Under the pieces are notes generated by a model that saw only the letters and a program-made list of their open reading frames with translations, was not told the DNA's origin and did not search any database. This document shows positions 1 through 5,101 of a stretch of 5,378 nucleotides of DNA, piece after piece. This DNA comes from CAMLHU01 sp031393795 (lineage in GTDB: Bacteria; Gemmatimonadota; Gemmatimonadetes; Gemmatimonadales; GWC2-71-9). Positions within the stretch are counted from its first letter, which is position 1. Every line of letters starts with the position of its first letter. The stretch lies in NCBI GenBank assembly GCA_031393795.1, contig JANMWE010000147.1, positions 1-5,378 of the forward strand, read 5' to 3'. The translations under genes and the position numbers were made by a program.

Positions 1-116
1 TGGGAAATCCTACAGACTCCCGGGATACGAAGGAAGGGGGCGGGGTGGAGTCCAAATTGGAACAGGTTCTAACCTCCCACTCCACGCCCCTCGCCTCTTC
101 AGACCTCACCCCCCAA

Positions 117-143
117 CCCCGTCTCCGAAAATCGGAGAGGGGG
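117..143. repeat. Hairpin in left outer arm
   Basis: Positions 122-128 (TCTCCGA) pair with 132-138 (TCGGAGA) around an AAA loop. After one G-G mismatch (121/139) the stem continues with four C-G pairs (117-120 with 140-143). No T-run follows on either strand, so it is not a canonical intrinsic terminator. Confidence 0.7.
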
Positions 144-179
144 AGGACCGGCGGAGCCGCGGCTCGATCCACGCACGGG

Positions 180-214
180 GTCGTCCTGAGGGAGCTTCAG
201 CTCCCGAAGGATCT
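180..214 (+). repeat. Structured TCCTGA...GAAGGA repeat, copy 1
   Basis: This 35-nt copy matches the reverse complement of 265-299 at 29 of 35 positions. It folds as TCCT/AGGA (184-187 with 208-211), then two adjacent G-A mismatches, then a six-pair stem GGGAGC/GCTCCC around a TTCA loop. Five of the six differences from copy 2 fall at stem positions and keep a Watson-Crick or G-T pair there; the sixth, at position 4, also leaves a possible pair (G-T here, A-T in copy 2). The outer sequence TCCTGA...GAAGGATCT is shared with the repeats near 4300. Confidence 0.75.
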
Positions 215-264
215 TGCCGGCCTTGCTCCGTCGCCCTCCCCATGAGGACGGGGCAATGTCGAGT

Positions 265-299
265 AGATCCTTCAGGCCCTGAAGGGCCCTCAGGATGAC
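265..299 (-). repeat. Structured TCCTGA...GAAGGA repeat, copy 2
   Basis: Read on the minus strand this is the partner of 180-214. It has the same TCCT/AGGA outer pairs and the same tandem G-A mismatch, but the apical stem has C-G pairs where copy 1 has A-T and G-C, and a G-T wobble replaces one G-C. The TTCA loop is unchanged. Confidence 0.75.
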
Positions 300-316
300 A
301 TCACGCCGGAACCCCT

Positions 317-343
317 CCCCCTCTCCGGTTTTCGGAGAGGGGG
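317..343. repeat. Perfect 11-bp hairpin in right outer arm
   Basis: CCCCCTCTCCG (317-327) pairs perfectly with CGGAGAGGGGG (333-343) around a GTTTT loop. On the minus strand it lies about 77 nt beyond the xdhC stop codon, so it could stabilise or end that transcript, but no T-run follows it in that direction. Confidence 0.7.
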
Positions 344-419
344 ACGGGGGGAGGTCTGACCTAGGGGGACGGGGGGGACTCTGAACGGACGAAGCACGGG
401 GCCTGGTGAATCGACCGCG

Positions 420-1427
420 CTACGCCGTGCCGTACCGCGCTTGCACCAGCTCCGCCATCACACTCAAAGCGATCTCGTTCGGCTGCTTCCCGCCGAGCGG
501 CAGCCCGATCGGCCCGTTGAGGCGCGCGATCTCGGCGTCGGTGAATCCTTCCTTAGAGAGGGCCGCGCGCCGCTTCTCCTGGTTCTTCTTCGACCCGATC
601 ACCCCCACGTAGCGCGCGGCTGACCGGAGCGCGAGGCGGACGCAGGGTTCGTCGAGCTTGGGGTCGTGGGAGAGCACGCAGACGAAGCTCGCGGGCCCGA
701 GCCGCTTGGCGATCTCGTCGGCGGGCCAGCCGAGCGCCATCTCATCAGCGTCGGGAAAGCGTTCGGAGGTCAGGAACGCGGCGCGCGAATCGAACACGAC
801 GGTCCGAAACCCCATCCGCTTGGCGAGCGGCACGAGCTCCTGGGCCACGTGGCCAGCACCCACGATGAGGAGTTCCGGCGCTCGGGCAAAGACCTCGAAG
901 AAGACGCTATCGGCTATCGGCCATCGGCTATCGGCTGGGGAGGGGACGAGTTCCGAACGCTCGGCGCGCAGTGCCAGCAATGCGGTCGACACGATCCCGG
1001 TCGGCAGCCCGGCCCCTTCGACCAGTCCATCCTCCAGGATCCGCCACCGTGCCGACCCGTCGAGCGCGGTCACCACCACACTCCCCCGGACTTCGGACAT
1101 CGCACTTCGTACCTCTGCCGACACCGATGGCTCCGCCAGCACCTCGATCGTCCCACCGCAGGCGAGTCCCACGCTCCACGCGGTCTCGTCGCTCACTTCG
1201 TAGCGCAGTCGCTTGGGCGTGCCGCGCGCGCGCGCGGCGGCGATCTCCTCGATCACCGCGTTCTCCACGCACCCGCCGCTCACCGACCCTGCCATCCGGC
1301 CGTCGGCCGCGGCCAGGAGCACCGCCCCCGCGGGTCGCGGCGCCGAACCCCAGGTGCCGAGCACCACGGCGCGGGCCACCGGGCCGGCGGCATCGAAGCG
1401 GGCAAGGTCGGGAACGAGGTCGCGCAT
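420..1427 (-). CDS. xdhC: XdhC/CoxI-family molybdo-hydroxylase maturation protein
   Basis: The 335-residue protein has the two-domain layout of the XdhC/CoxI/CoxF family. Residues 18-60 carry the N-terminal XdhC_CoxI block with GTWGSAPRPAG and GSVSGGCVE (47-55), followed by GLACGG (87-92, conserved Cys90). Residues 187-330 form a Rossmann-type C-terminal domain with IVGAGHVAQ (188-196), VGVIGSKKN (274-282) and GPIGLPLGG. Family members bind molybdenum cofactor and help insert its sulfurated form into xanthine dehydrogenase or CO dehydrogenase apoenzymes; that role is inherited knowledge. The ATG at 1427 was chosen because it overlaps the DUF983 stop codon (TGATG) and starts just before the conserved domain, although the frame stays open further upstream. 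This is the last gene of the operon. A heptamer repeat encodes residues 165-174, in the linker between the domains. Specificity for CO dehydrogenase or another hydroxylase cannot be decided here. Confidence 0.92.
   Translation of the reverse strand: MRDLVPDLARFDAAGPVARAVVLGTWGSAPRPAGAVLLAAADGRMAGSVSGGCVENAVIEEIAAARARGTPKRLRYEVSDETAWSVGLACGGTIEVLAEPSVSAEVRSAMSEVRGSVVVTALDGSARWRILEDGLVEGAGLPTGIVSTALLALRAERSELVPSPADSRWPIADSVFFEVFARAPELLIVGAGHVAQELVPLAKRMGFRTVVFDSRAAFLTSERFPDADEMALGWPADEIAKRLGPASFVCVLSHDPKLDEPCVRLALRSAARYVGVIGSKKNQEKRRAALSKEGFTDAEIARLNGPIGLPLGGKQPNEIALSVMAELVQARYGTA
907..934. repeat. Four in-phase heptamers inside xdhC
   Basis: CTATCGG, CTATCGG, CCATCGG and CTATCGG lie head to tail with period 7. 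On the coding (minus) strand they are read in shifting frames as part of PADSRWPIADS, the segment joining the two XdhC domains. The unit resembles the TAGTCGG heptamers at 2874-2929 in sharing a TCGG core. Confidence 0.85.
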
Positions 1428-1807
1428 CAGCGGTCGGTGTCGCCCTGCGGAAGGAAGAAGAGATGGAAGGCGAGGAAGAGCGCCTTGGCGATCGGATAGA
1501 ACAGGATCGGCATCAGGATGCAGAGCGACACCGCGCCGTACTGCACCCGGTCCCACGGCACGTCGGGCCAGGTCCGGAGCACCCAGGTCACCATCACCAG
1601 CGCGAAGATGAGCTCGCTGGCGACGAGGTTGAACATGTAGGTGCCGACGATGTACCCCTGCTCCCCCCGTTCGAGGTGGATATCGCAGGTCGGGCACCGC
1701 TCCTTGTACTTCCAATAGTTCCTGAACACCCCTCGGCCACCACAGTTGGGGCAGGCGCGGGTGAGGGCGCGCCAGAAGAGGGCAGGGACGCGGGAACCGT
1801 TCGTCAT
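1427..1807 (-). CDS. DUF983 family zinc-ribbon membrane protein
   Basis: The 126-residue protein begins with a four-cysteine zinc-ribbon motif, CPNCGG (Cys19, Cys22) and CPTC (Cys38, Cys41), with GRGVFRNYWKYKERCPTC between them. Two hydrophobic segments follow, about 53-78 and 89-117. This is the pattern of DUF983, small membrane proteins of unknown function, often about 120-150 residues long. The ATG at 1807 overlaps the coxG stop codon in an ATGA motif and sits directly before the conserved part; an open frame reaches further upstream but would lie inside coxG. Its stop shares one base with the xdhC start. The position between coxG and xdhC suggests a role linked to a membrane-bound molybdo-hydroxylase, but that is inference from context. 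Some DUF983 genes are reported near respiratory oxidase genes, so a general membrane or metal-related role is also possible. Confidence 0.9.
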   Translation of the reverse strand: MTNGSRVPALFWRALTRACPNCGGRGVFRNYWKYKERCPTCDIHLERGEQGYIVGTYMFNLVASELIFALVMVTWVLRTWPDVPWDRVQYGAVSLCILMPILFYPIAKALFLAFHLFFLPQGDTDR

Positions 1808-2250
1808 CGCTGGCTCGCCTTGGCGAAGTCGTTCCAGAACGCTTCGATGGTATGTCTGATGATCGGCTCCACGAGGGTGGCCCCGAATTCGGCCAGCCGG
1901 CCATGGACCGTCGTCTCGGCAGTCCAATGGAGACGGGTCCGGTCCGCGGTCAGCGGTTGCAGGTGCACGGCCGAGCGCCCTTCGAGCCCCGTCCCCGGCC
2001 CGGTGCCGCGGACCCGCATCTTCCCGGCGGTGGGTGCGTCGAGCTCATACATCTCGACTTCCAGCGTGATCGGGAGCTTGAGGAAGAGGATCCCGATCCG
2101 GGTGGTCACGGCGTACCGTCCGTCGGCGAGAAGGCGCGCGCCGTCATCCGCGCCCGCGCATCGCGCAATGGCCTGCGGATCATTCAGCGTGCTCCAGACC
2201 CGCGCGATCGGGGCCGACACCTCGCGCGTCCCCTGCCAGGCGAGCTGCAT
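1804..2250 (-). CDS. coxG: CoxG-like SRPBCC-fold protein
   Basis: The 148-residue protein starts MQLAWQGTREVSAPIARVWSTLNDP and continues with a GARLLADGRYAV segment and alternating beta-strand-like stretches (about 46-112). It ends in a helix-like segment (118-145, with FGATLVEPIIRHTIEAFWNDF), as in the CoxG/carbon monoxide dehydrogenase subunit G group of the SRPBCC superfamily. These proteins have a hydrophobic ligand cavity, and in aerobic CO oxidisers CoxG is reported to attach CO dehydrogenase to the membrane. No signal peptide or membrane helix is seen, so it should be cytoplasmic. The start at 2250 overlaps the mocA stop (TGATG) and its stop overlaps the DUF983 start (ATGA), which points to translational coupling. 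The SRPBCC fold is broad, so the CoxG label rests partly on the neighbours mocA and xdhC. Confidence 0.88.
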   Translation of the reverse strand: MQLAWQGTREVSAPIARVWSTLNDPQAIARCAGADDGARLLADGRYAVTTRIGILFLKLPITLEVEMYELDAPTAGKMRVRGTGPGTGLEGRSAVHLQPLTADRTRLHWTAETTVHGRLAEFGATLVEPIIRHTIEAFWNDFAKASQR

Positions 2251-2864
2251 CAGCGCTCGTCGAGCCGAGCGAGGTCTTCGGGGGTGTCGATGTCGGGGTT
2301 CATCCCCTCCACCGCCACCGTGGTCACCAGTTCGGGACGCTCGGAGAGGAGGGGGCCGAGCCCGCTGTCTCCGGAGAGCATCCCCACGAGCGGCCAGGCC
2401 GAGCGGGCGAGGATCACCGGGTGCCCCGGCGCCCCTCCGTCGGCGGCATACGAAGGACGCACCACCGGTCCCGCCCCCTCGCGCCACGCTTCCACCACCT
2501 TTTCGATCGCGGCGATCGGCACCCGCGGCTGGTCGCCGAGCAGCACCAGCACCGCATCGGGGACCGGGTCGATCGCGAACAAGTCCATCGATTCGAGGCC
2601 GAGCTTGAGCGAATGGGACATCCCGAGCCCCGGATCGCGGTTGTTGGCGACCCGCAGCCCGCGGTCGCGCGCCAGTTGGCGCAGCGCGGTGTTCCGGTCG
2701 GGGATGACGGCGATCCCCCCCACGATCAGCCCCCGGGACTTCGTCTCGGCCAGCACATCAAGGGCATACGCCACGAGGGGGCGGCCACGATGGGGGCGAA
2801 GCAGCTTACCCCCTCCGAAACGGCGCCCCTCGCCCGCGGCGAGGAAGAGTGCGTACAAGTTCAT
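2250..2864 (-). CDS. mocA: MocA-like molybdenum cofactor cytidylyltransferase
   Basis: The 204-residue protein has the MobA/MocA nucleotidyltransferase layout: LAAGEGRRFGGGK (8-20) for nucleotide binding, LGDQP (109-113) with the metal-binding aspartate, GGAPGHPV (143-150), GDSGLG (165-170) and DIDTPEDL (191-198). LAAG rather than LAGG, together with GHP, favours the CTP-using MocA type, which makes molybdopterin cytosine dinucleotide for xanthine-dehydrogenase-family enzymes, over the GTP-using MobA type. It is the first gene of the operon and overlaps coxG by one base. I prefer the ATG at 2864 because it lies just before the first beta strand. A TTG at 2870 would add two residues. No strong ribosome binding site is seen at either. 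A less specific NTP transferase remains possible, but the coxG and xdhC neighbours support the call. Confidence 0.9.
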   Translation of the reverse strand: MNLYALFLAAGEGRRFGGGKLLRPHRGRPLVAYALDVLAETKSRGLIVGGIAVIPDRNTALRQLARDRGLRVANNRDPGLGMSHSLKLGLESMDLFAIDPVPDAVLVLLGDQPRVPIAAIEKVVEAWREGAGPVVRPSYAADGGAPGHPVILARSAWPLVGMLSGDSGLGPLLSERPELVTTVAVEGMNPDIDTPEDLARLDER

Positions 2865-2873
2865 GTCCAAATC

Positions 2874-2929
2874 TAGTCGGTAGTCGGTGGTCGGTGGCTG
2901 AGAGTCGGTAGTCGGTAGTCGGTCGCTGA
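2874..2929. repeat. Eight-unit heptamer array
   Basis: Eight units of exactly 7 nt run head to tail: TAGTCGG, TAGTCGG, TGGTCGG, TGGCTGA, GAGTCGG, TAGTCGG, TAGTCGG, TCGCTGA. Four are identical TAGTCGG and the rest are variants. The array lies directly upstream of mocA on its 5' side, in the space between the divergent mocA operon and the glycosyltransferase gene. Confidence 0.85.
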
Positions 2930-3004
2930 TGCGGTTCGATGGGAGGACTCCTCTTCGTCAGCGACCTCTGGCTCCGCCCAACATCAGCTACCGACTACCG
3001 ACTC
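2902..3004. repeat. Inverted repeat built from heptamers
   Basis: The left arm 2902-2930 (GAGTCGG, TAGTCGG, TAG..., ending CTGAT) matches the reverse complement of 2983-3004, except that the left arm holds one extra 7-nt unit. A weaker nested pair, GGTCGCTGATG (2921-2931) and CGTCAGCGACC (2957-2967), lies inside. The structure ends two bases before the proposed -35 box of the glycosyltransferase promoter. Confidence 0.75.
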
Positions 3005-3006
3005 CC

Positions 3007-3035
3007 TTGTCACAACCCGCTCCCGGGGGTAGCGT
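3007..3035 (+). promoter_or_regulatory. Putative promoter for the glycosyltransferase gene
   Basis: TTGTCA (3007-3012) and TAGCGT (3030-3035) are separated by 17 nt and lie about 70 nt before the start codon. The -35 box matches TTGACA at five of six positions; the -10 box is weak against TATAAT, but the same TAGCGT with the same spacing precedes the gene at 5137. TTGTCACAA at 3007-3015 is also a 9-nt palindrome that could bind a regulator. This is prediction from sequence only. Confidence 0.4.
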
Positions 3036-3090
3036 GGAGTCTGCGACCGGCCTGTGCCGAACCTGTCGCCTGCCCGTGACGCCCCCTGTC

Positions 3091-3094
3091 GAGG
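3091..3094 (+). promoter_or_regulatory. Ribosome binding site of the glycosyltransferase gene
   Basis: GAGG lies nine bases before the ATG at 3104 and supports that start. Confidence 0.5.
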
Positions 3095-3103
3095 TTCCAC
3101 CGC

Positions 3104-4258
3104 ATGCGCATCGCCTTGTTCTCAGAGGTGTACTGGCCGATGGTGAGCGGCGTCGGGGTCACCCTCCGGAGCCTCACCGGGGCCCTCGAGGCCCGGGGGC
3201 ACGAAGTGCGGGTGTACACCGCGACCTATCGCGCGCCTGACGGCACGCCGGTCCCGCCCGAGGTCCACCAGTCCCCCAGCGTCCCGCTCTTCCTCTATCC
3301 CGACGTGCAGTGGGCCTTCCCGCGGCAGCGGGAGCTGCTCCGCGATCTCGAACGATTTGCCCCCGACGTGAGCCACGTGGCCACCGAGTGGGCGATGGGG
3401 CTCGCCGGGCTCAAGGCCTCGCGCCAGCTCGGCATCCCCCTCGTCGCGAGCGCCCACACCGACTACGAGAAGTACGCCGCCCGCTACGGGGTCGAGTGGG
3501 CATGGCGGATGGGGTGGACCTACCTGAAGTGGTTCTACGGAAAGACCAGTCGTGTGCTCTGCCCGTCGCGGGTGTATGAAGAGCACCTGCGCAGCCGGGG
3601 GATCAAGCACACCGAGCTCTGGACCCGCGGGATCGACACCGAGGTGTTCAATCCTCGGCACCGGAGCGCGGGGTACCGCGAGCTCTTCGGCGTCGGGCCG
3701 GACGATCTGCTGGTGACCTACGTCGGCCGGTTGGCGGCGGAGAAGGACCTCACCGTGCTGCTCGATGCGTGGGCGAACCTGGGTGCGCGCCGGGGTAAGG
3801 CGCAGCTCGTCCTCGTGGGGCAGGGGCCGATGGTGGGGGAGATCCACGCCCGGAAGATCCCCGGCGTGCACCTCACCGGACTCCTGCGCGGGCAGGACCT
3901 CTCGGAGGCATACGCGTCGTCGGACATCTTCACCTTCCCGTCCACGACCGAGACCTTCGGCAACGTGGCGCTCGAGGCGATGGCCTCGGGACTCGCCCCG
4001 GTCGTGGCCTCGGCCGGCGGGATGCTCGACTTCTGCGAGGATGGGAAGAACGCGCTGATGGTGCGGCCCGGGAGCACGAGCCATTTCGGCGAACAGTTGG
4101 CGCGCGTGTTGAACGATGCGTCGCTGCGCGCGCAGCTGAGTGCCGGGGCGCTCGAGACCGCCAAGGGACGGCGGTGGGACGCCATCTGGGACGGCGTGGC
4201 GCGGGTGTACGAGGACGCGGCGGCAGGAGTGGGGCGGACGCTTATCCAGGCGGCGTGA
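3104..4258 (+). CDS. GT4-family glycosyltransferase
   Basis: The 384-residue protein is a full-length GT-B fold enzyme of family GT4. The N-terminal domain starts MRIALFSEVYWPMVSGVGVT with a GV loop (16-18) and carries HTDYEKYAARYG (118-129), a pattern seen in MgtA/PimB/SqdX-like transferases of lipids and sugars. The C-terminal domain holds WTRGIDTEVFNP (173-184), YVGRLAAEKDL (206-216), VGQGP (238-242) and the E-x7-E motif in TETFGNVALE (Glu283, Glu291), followed by SGLAPVVASAGG, which binds the nucleotide sugar. No signal peptide or membrane helix is seen, so it probably acts in the cytoplasm at the inner membrane face. It likely transfers a sugar from a nucleotide donor onto a lipid or glycan, but donor and acceptor cannot be read from sequence. 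The start is supported by the GAGG site and by the conserved first strand. It stands alone, divergent from mocA and convergent with the phosphatase gene. Confidence 0.93.
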   Translation: MRIALFSEVYWPMVSGVGVTLRSLTGALEARGHEVRVYTATYRAPDGTPVPPEVHQSPSVPLFLYPDVQWAFPRQRELLRDLERFAPDVSHVATEWAMGLAGLKASRQLGIPLVASAHTDYEKYAARYGVEWAWRMGWTYLKWFYGKTSRVLCPSRVYEEHLRSRGIKHTELWTRGIDTEVFNPRHRSAGYRELFGVGPDDLLVTYVGRLAAEKDLTVLLDAWANLGARRGKAQLVLVGQGPMVGEIHARKIPGVHLTGLLRGQDLSEAYASSDIFTFPSTTETFGNVALEAMASGLAPVVASAGGMLDFCEDGKNALMVRPGSTSHFGEQLARVLNDASLRAQLSAGALETAKGRRWDAIWDGVARVYEDAAAGVGRTLIQAA

Positions 4259-4296
4259 TCTCAGGCGGGCAGGCGGATAGGCAAACAACGGAACCT

Positions 4297-4315
4297 TCCT
4301 GAGCGGAGCGAAGGA
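4297..4315 (+). repeat. Structured TCCTGA...GAAGGA repeat, copy 3
   Basis: TCCT (4297-4300) pairs with AGGA (4312-4315), with GA on each side forming tandem G-A mismatches, and GC pairs with GC around a GGA loop. This is the short form of the repeat also present at 180-214 and 265-299. Confidence 0.7.
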
Positions 4316-4335
4316 CCTAGTCGACGATGAGTAGG

Positions 4336-4361
4336 TCCTTCGTCGCTTGCGCTCCTCAGGA
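4336..4361 (-). repeat. Structured TCCTGA...GAAGGA repeat, copy 4
   Basis: Read on the minus strand, TCCT and AGGA pair, followed by tandem G-A mismatches, one G-C pair, a second tandem G-A mismatch, a GC/GC stem and a GCAA loop of the GNRA class. It is oriented opposite to copy 3, and together they form the long palindrome between the convergent genes. Confidence 0.65.
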
Positions 4362-4380
4362 AGGTTCCTGTTTTCTCCGC

Positions 4381-5037
4381 CTACCGGCCCGCAAGTTCGA
4401 CCAGCTGTTCCGGTCGCTCCAGCCAGTGGTCCGGCTTCGTCCCTTCCAGCTCCGGCCTCGTGAACGGCCCCCAGAGCACCGCTGCCGTCCGCACCCCCGC
4501 CGCCCGACCCGATTCCATGTCGTGCACGCTGTCGCCGATGAACACCGCCGCCTCGCGCGGCACCTTCATCGACTCCAGCGCCTTCAACACCGGCTCCGCG
4601 TGGGGCTTGGGGTTCACCACGTCGTCCGAACCGATGATCACCTCGAATTCCCGCTCCAATCCCATCAGCTTGAGCCCCCGCTCGGCTCCGGGGCGATTCT
4701 TGCTCGTCACCAGCCCGAACCGGATCCCCATCGCGCCAAGGCGGTGGACGACATCCACCACGCCGGGATAGGCCGTGGCCATCGCATCGTGATTCGACAG
4801 GTTGAATTCGCGGTAGGTGGCGACCAGTTGCTCCATCGACAAGTCGGGATGCACCGAATCCCGGAACTGGACCCGGAGCGGTGTGCCGAGCCCGGCCAGC
4901 CATTCCGCGTCGGTGCGGCGAGGGAGGCCGTGGACCTCGGTCGTGTAGTGATAGCTGTCGAGGATGAGGCGGACGCTGTCGAGCAGCGTGCCATCGAGGT
5001 CGAAGAGGAAGGTGGTGAGTGGCGTCACAACCGACAT
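4381..5037 (-). CDS. HAD-family phosphatase, Gph/PpaX-like
   Basis: The 218-residue protein shows all haloacid-dehalogenase motifs: FDLDGTLLDS (Asp13 nucleophile and Asp15 acid/base), GLVTSK (Thr111), NPKPHAEP (Lys144) and IGDSVHDMES (Asp169, Asp173). An alpha-helical cap of subfamily I type lies between motifs I and II. Length and motif wording match phosphoglycolate phosphatase (Gph) and pyrophosphatase PpaX, which remove phosphate from small metabolites in the cytoplasm. The exact substrate cannot be told from sequence, as HAD enzymes are often promiscuous. The ATG at 5037 is preferred. A GTG at 5064 would add nine charged residues, and a GTG three codons further in is also possible. No clear ribosome binding site is seen. 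It is divergent from the binding-protein gene at 5137 and converges with the glycosyltransferase. Confidence 0.92.
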   Translation of the reverse strand: MSVVTPLTTFLFDLDGTLLDSVRLILDSYHYTTEVHGLPRRTDAEWLAGLGTPLRVQFRDSVHPDLSMEQLVATYREFNLSNHDAMATAYPGVVDVVHRLGAMGIRFGLVTSKNRPGAERGLKLMGLEREFEVIIGSDDVVNPKPHAEPVLKALESMKVPREAAVFIGDSVHDMESGRAAGVRTAAVLWGPFTRPELEGTKPDHWLERPEQLVELAGR

Positions 5038-5072
5038 TCTAGCGGGGTCGGTGTCGAGGCGCACCTCGGCGC

Positions 5073-5101
5073 TTGCGCACCGCTCCCGCGATTGCTAGCG
5101 T
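5073..5101 (+). promoter_or_regulatory. Putative promoter for the substrate-binding lipoprotein gene
   Basis: TTGCGC (5073-5078) and TAGCGT (5096-5101) are 17 nt apart and about 35 nt before the ATG at 5137. The layout equals the one at 3007-3035. TTGCGCACC occurs twice, at 5073-5081 and 5101-5109, flanking the spacer and -10 box, and could be an operator. Confidence 0.4.

Larger units (their letters stand above)
99..359. repeat. Composite nested inverted-repeat element
   Basis: The left arm, 99-146, and the reverse complement of the right arm, 314-359, both begin TCAGACCTC, run through a C-rich stretch, share TCTCCGAAAA and CGGAGAGGGGGAGG, and differ by a few substitutions and a 2-nt gap. 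Inside them lies a second inverted pair, 180-214 and 265-299. The roughly 260-bp whole could fold into one long cruciform or into several small hairpins. No transposase and no clear target-site duplication are visible, so calling it a MITE would be speculation. Confidence 0.7.
1..419. other. Gene-free region with nested inverted repeats
   Basis: I find no convincing gene here. The open frames across it run through inverted-repeat arms and homopolymer C and G tracts, and their translations resemble no protein family I know. The region holds two nested inverted-repeat pairs (99-146/314-359 and 180-214/265-299) and G-runs at 339-377. It lies downstream of xdhC, which ends at 420 on the minus strand, so it may serve as the 3' region of that operon. 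Nothing recognisable is seen in the first 98 bases or in 380-419. Confidence 0.7.
4290..4374. terminator. Bidirectional terminator-like palindrome made of two repeat copies
   Basis: The arms 4290-4319 and 4332-4368 pair over an outer 14 bp (GGAACCTTCCTGAG) and an inner 11 bp (CGAAGGACCTA), with an unequal internal loop of 5 and 12 nt and a 12-nt terminal loop. TGTTTT (4369-4374) follows in the plus direction, and GTTGTTTG follows in the minus direction. It lies between convergent genes ending at 4258 and 4381, so it can end both transcripts. The T-tracts are short and interrupted, so efficiency is uncertain. Confidence 0.6.

Noticed and set aside
45..245. Small open frame at the left end
   Set aside because: It runs through the repeat arms and a hairpin repeat, ends in low-complexity residues and has no clear ribosome binding site.
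1223..1236. Seven CG dinucleotides in a row, a possible Z-DNA tract
   Set aside because: It lies within xdhC and encodes ordinary Ala-Arg residues of a helix. In DNA this rich in G+C such a run is not surprising.
1428..1904. Upstream extension of the xdhC frame
   Set aside because: The added sequence is the DUF983 gene read in another frame. The conserved XdhC domain begins just after the ATG at 1427.
971..2608. Long open frame on the plus strand opposite the maturation operon
   Set aside because: Its translation is rich in Arg, Pro, Ser and Ala with no family motif, and it lies antisense to four well-supported genes. It is a by-product of high G+C.
2929..3240. Open frame across the intergenic region into the glycosyltransferase gene
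   Set aside because: It overlaps the repeat arm, the promoter and the real start in another frame, and its product has no family resemblance.
3122..4903. Long open frame on the minus strand opposite the glycosyltransferase and extending into the phosphatase gene
   Set aside because: It is antisense to a clear GT4 enzyme, crosses the terminator palindrome, overlaps the phosphatase in another frame and shows no recognisable domain.
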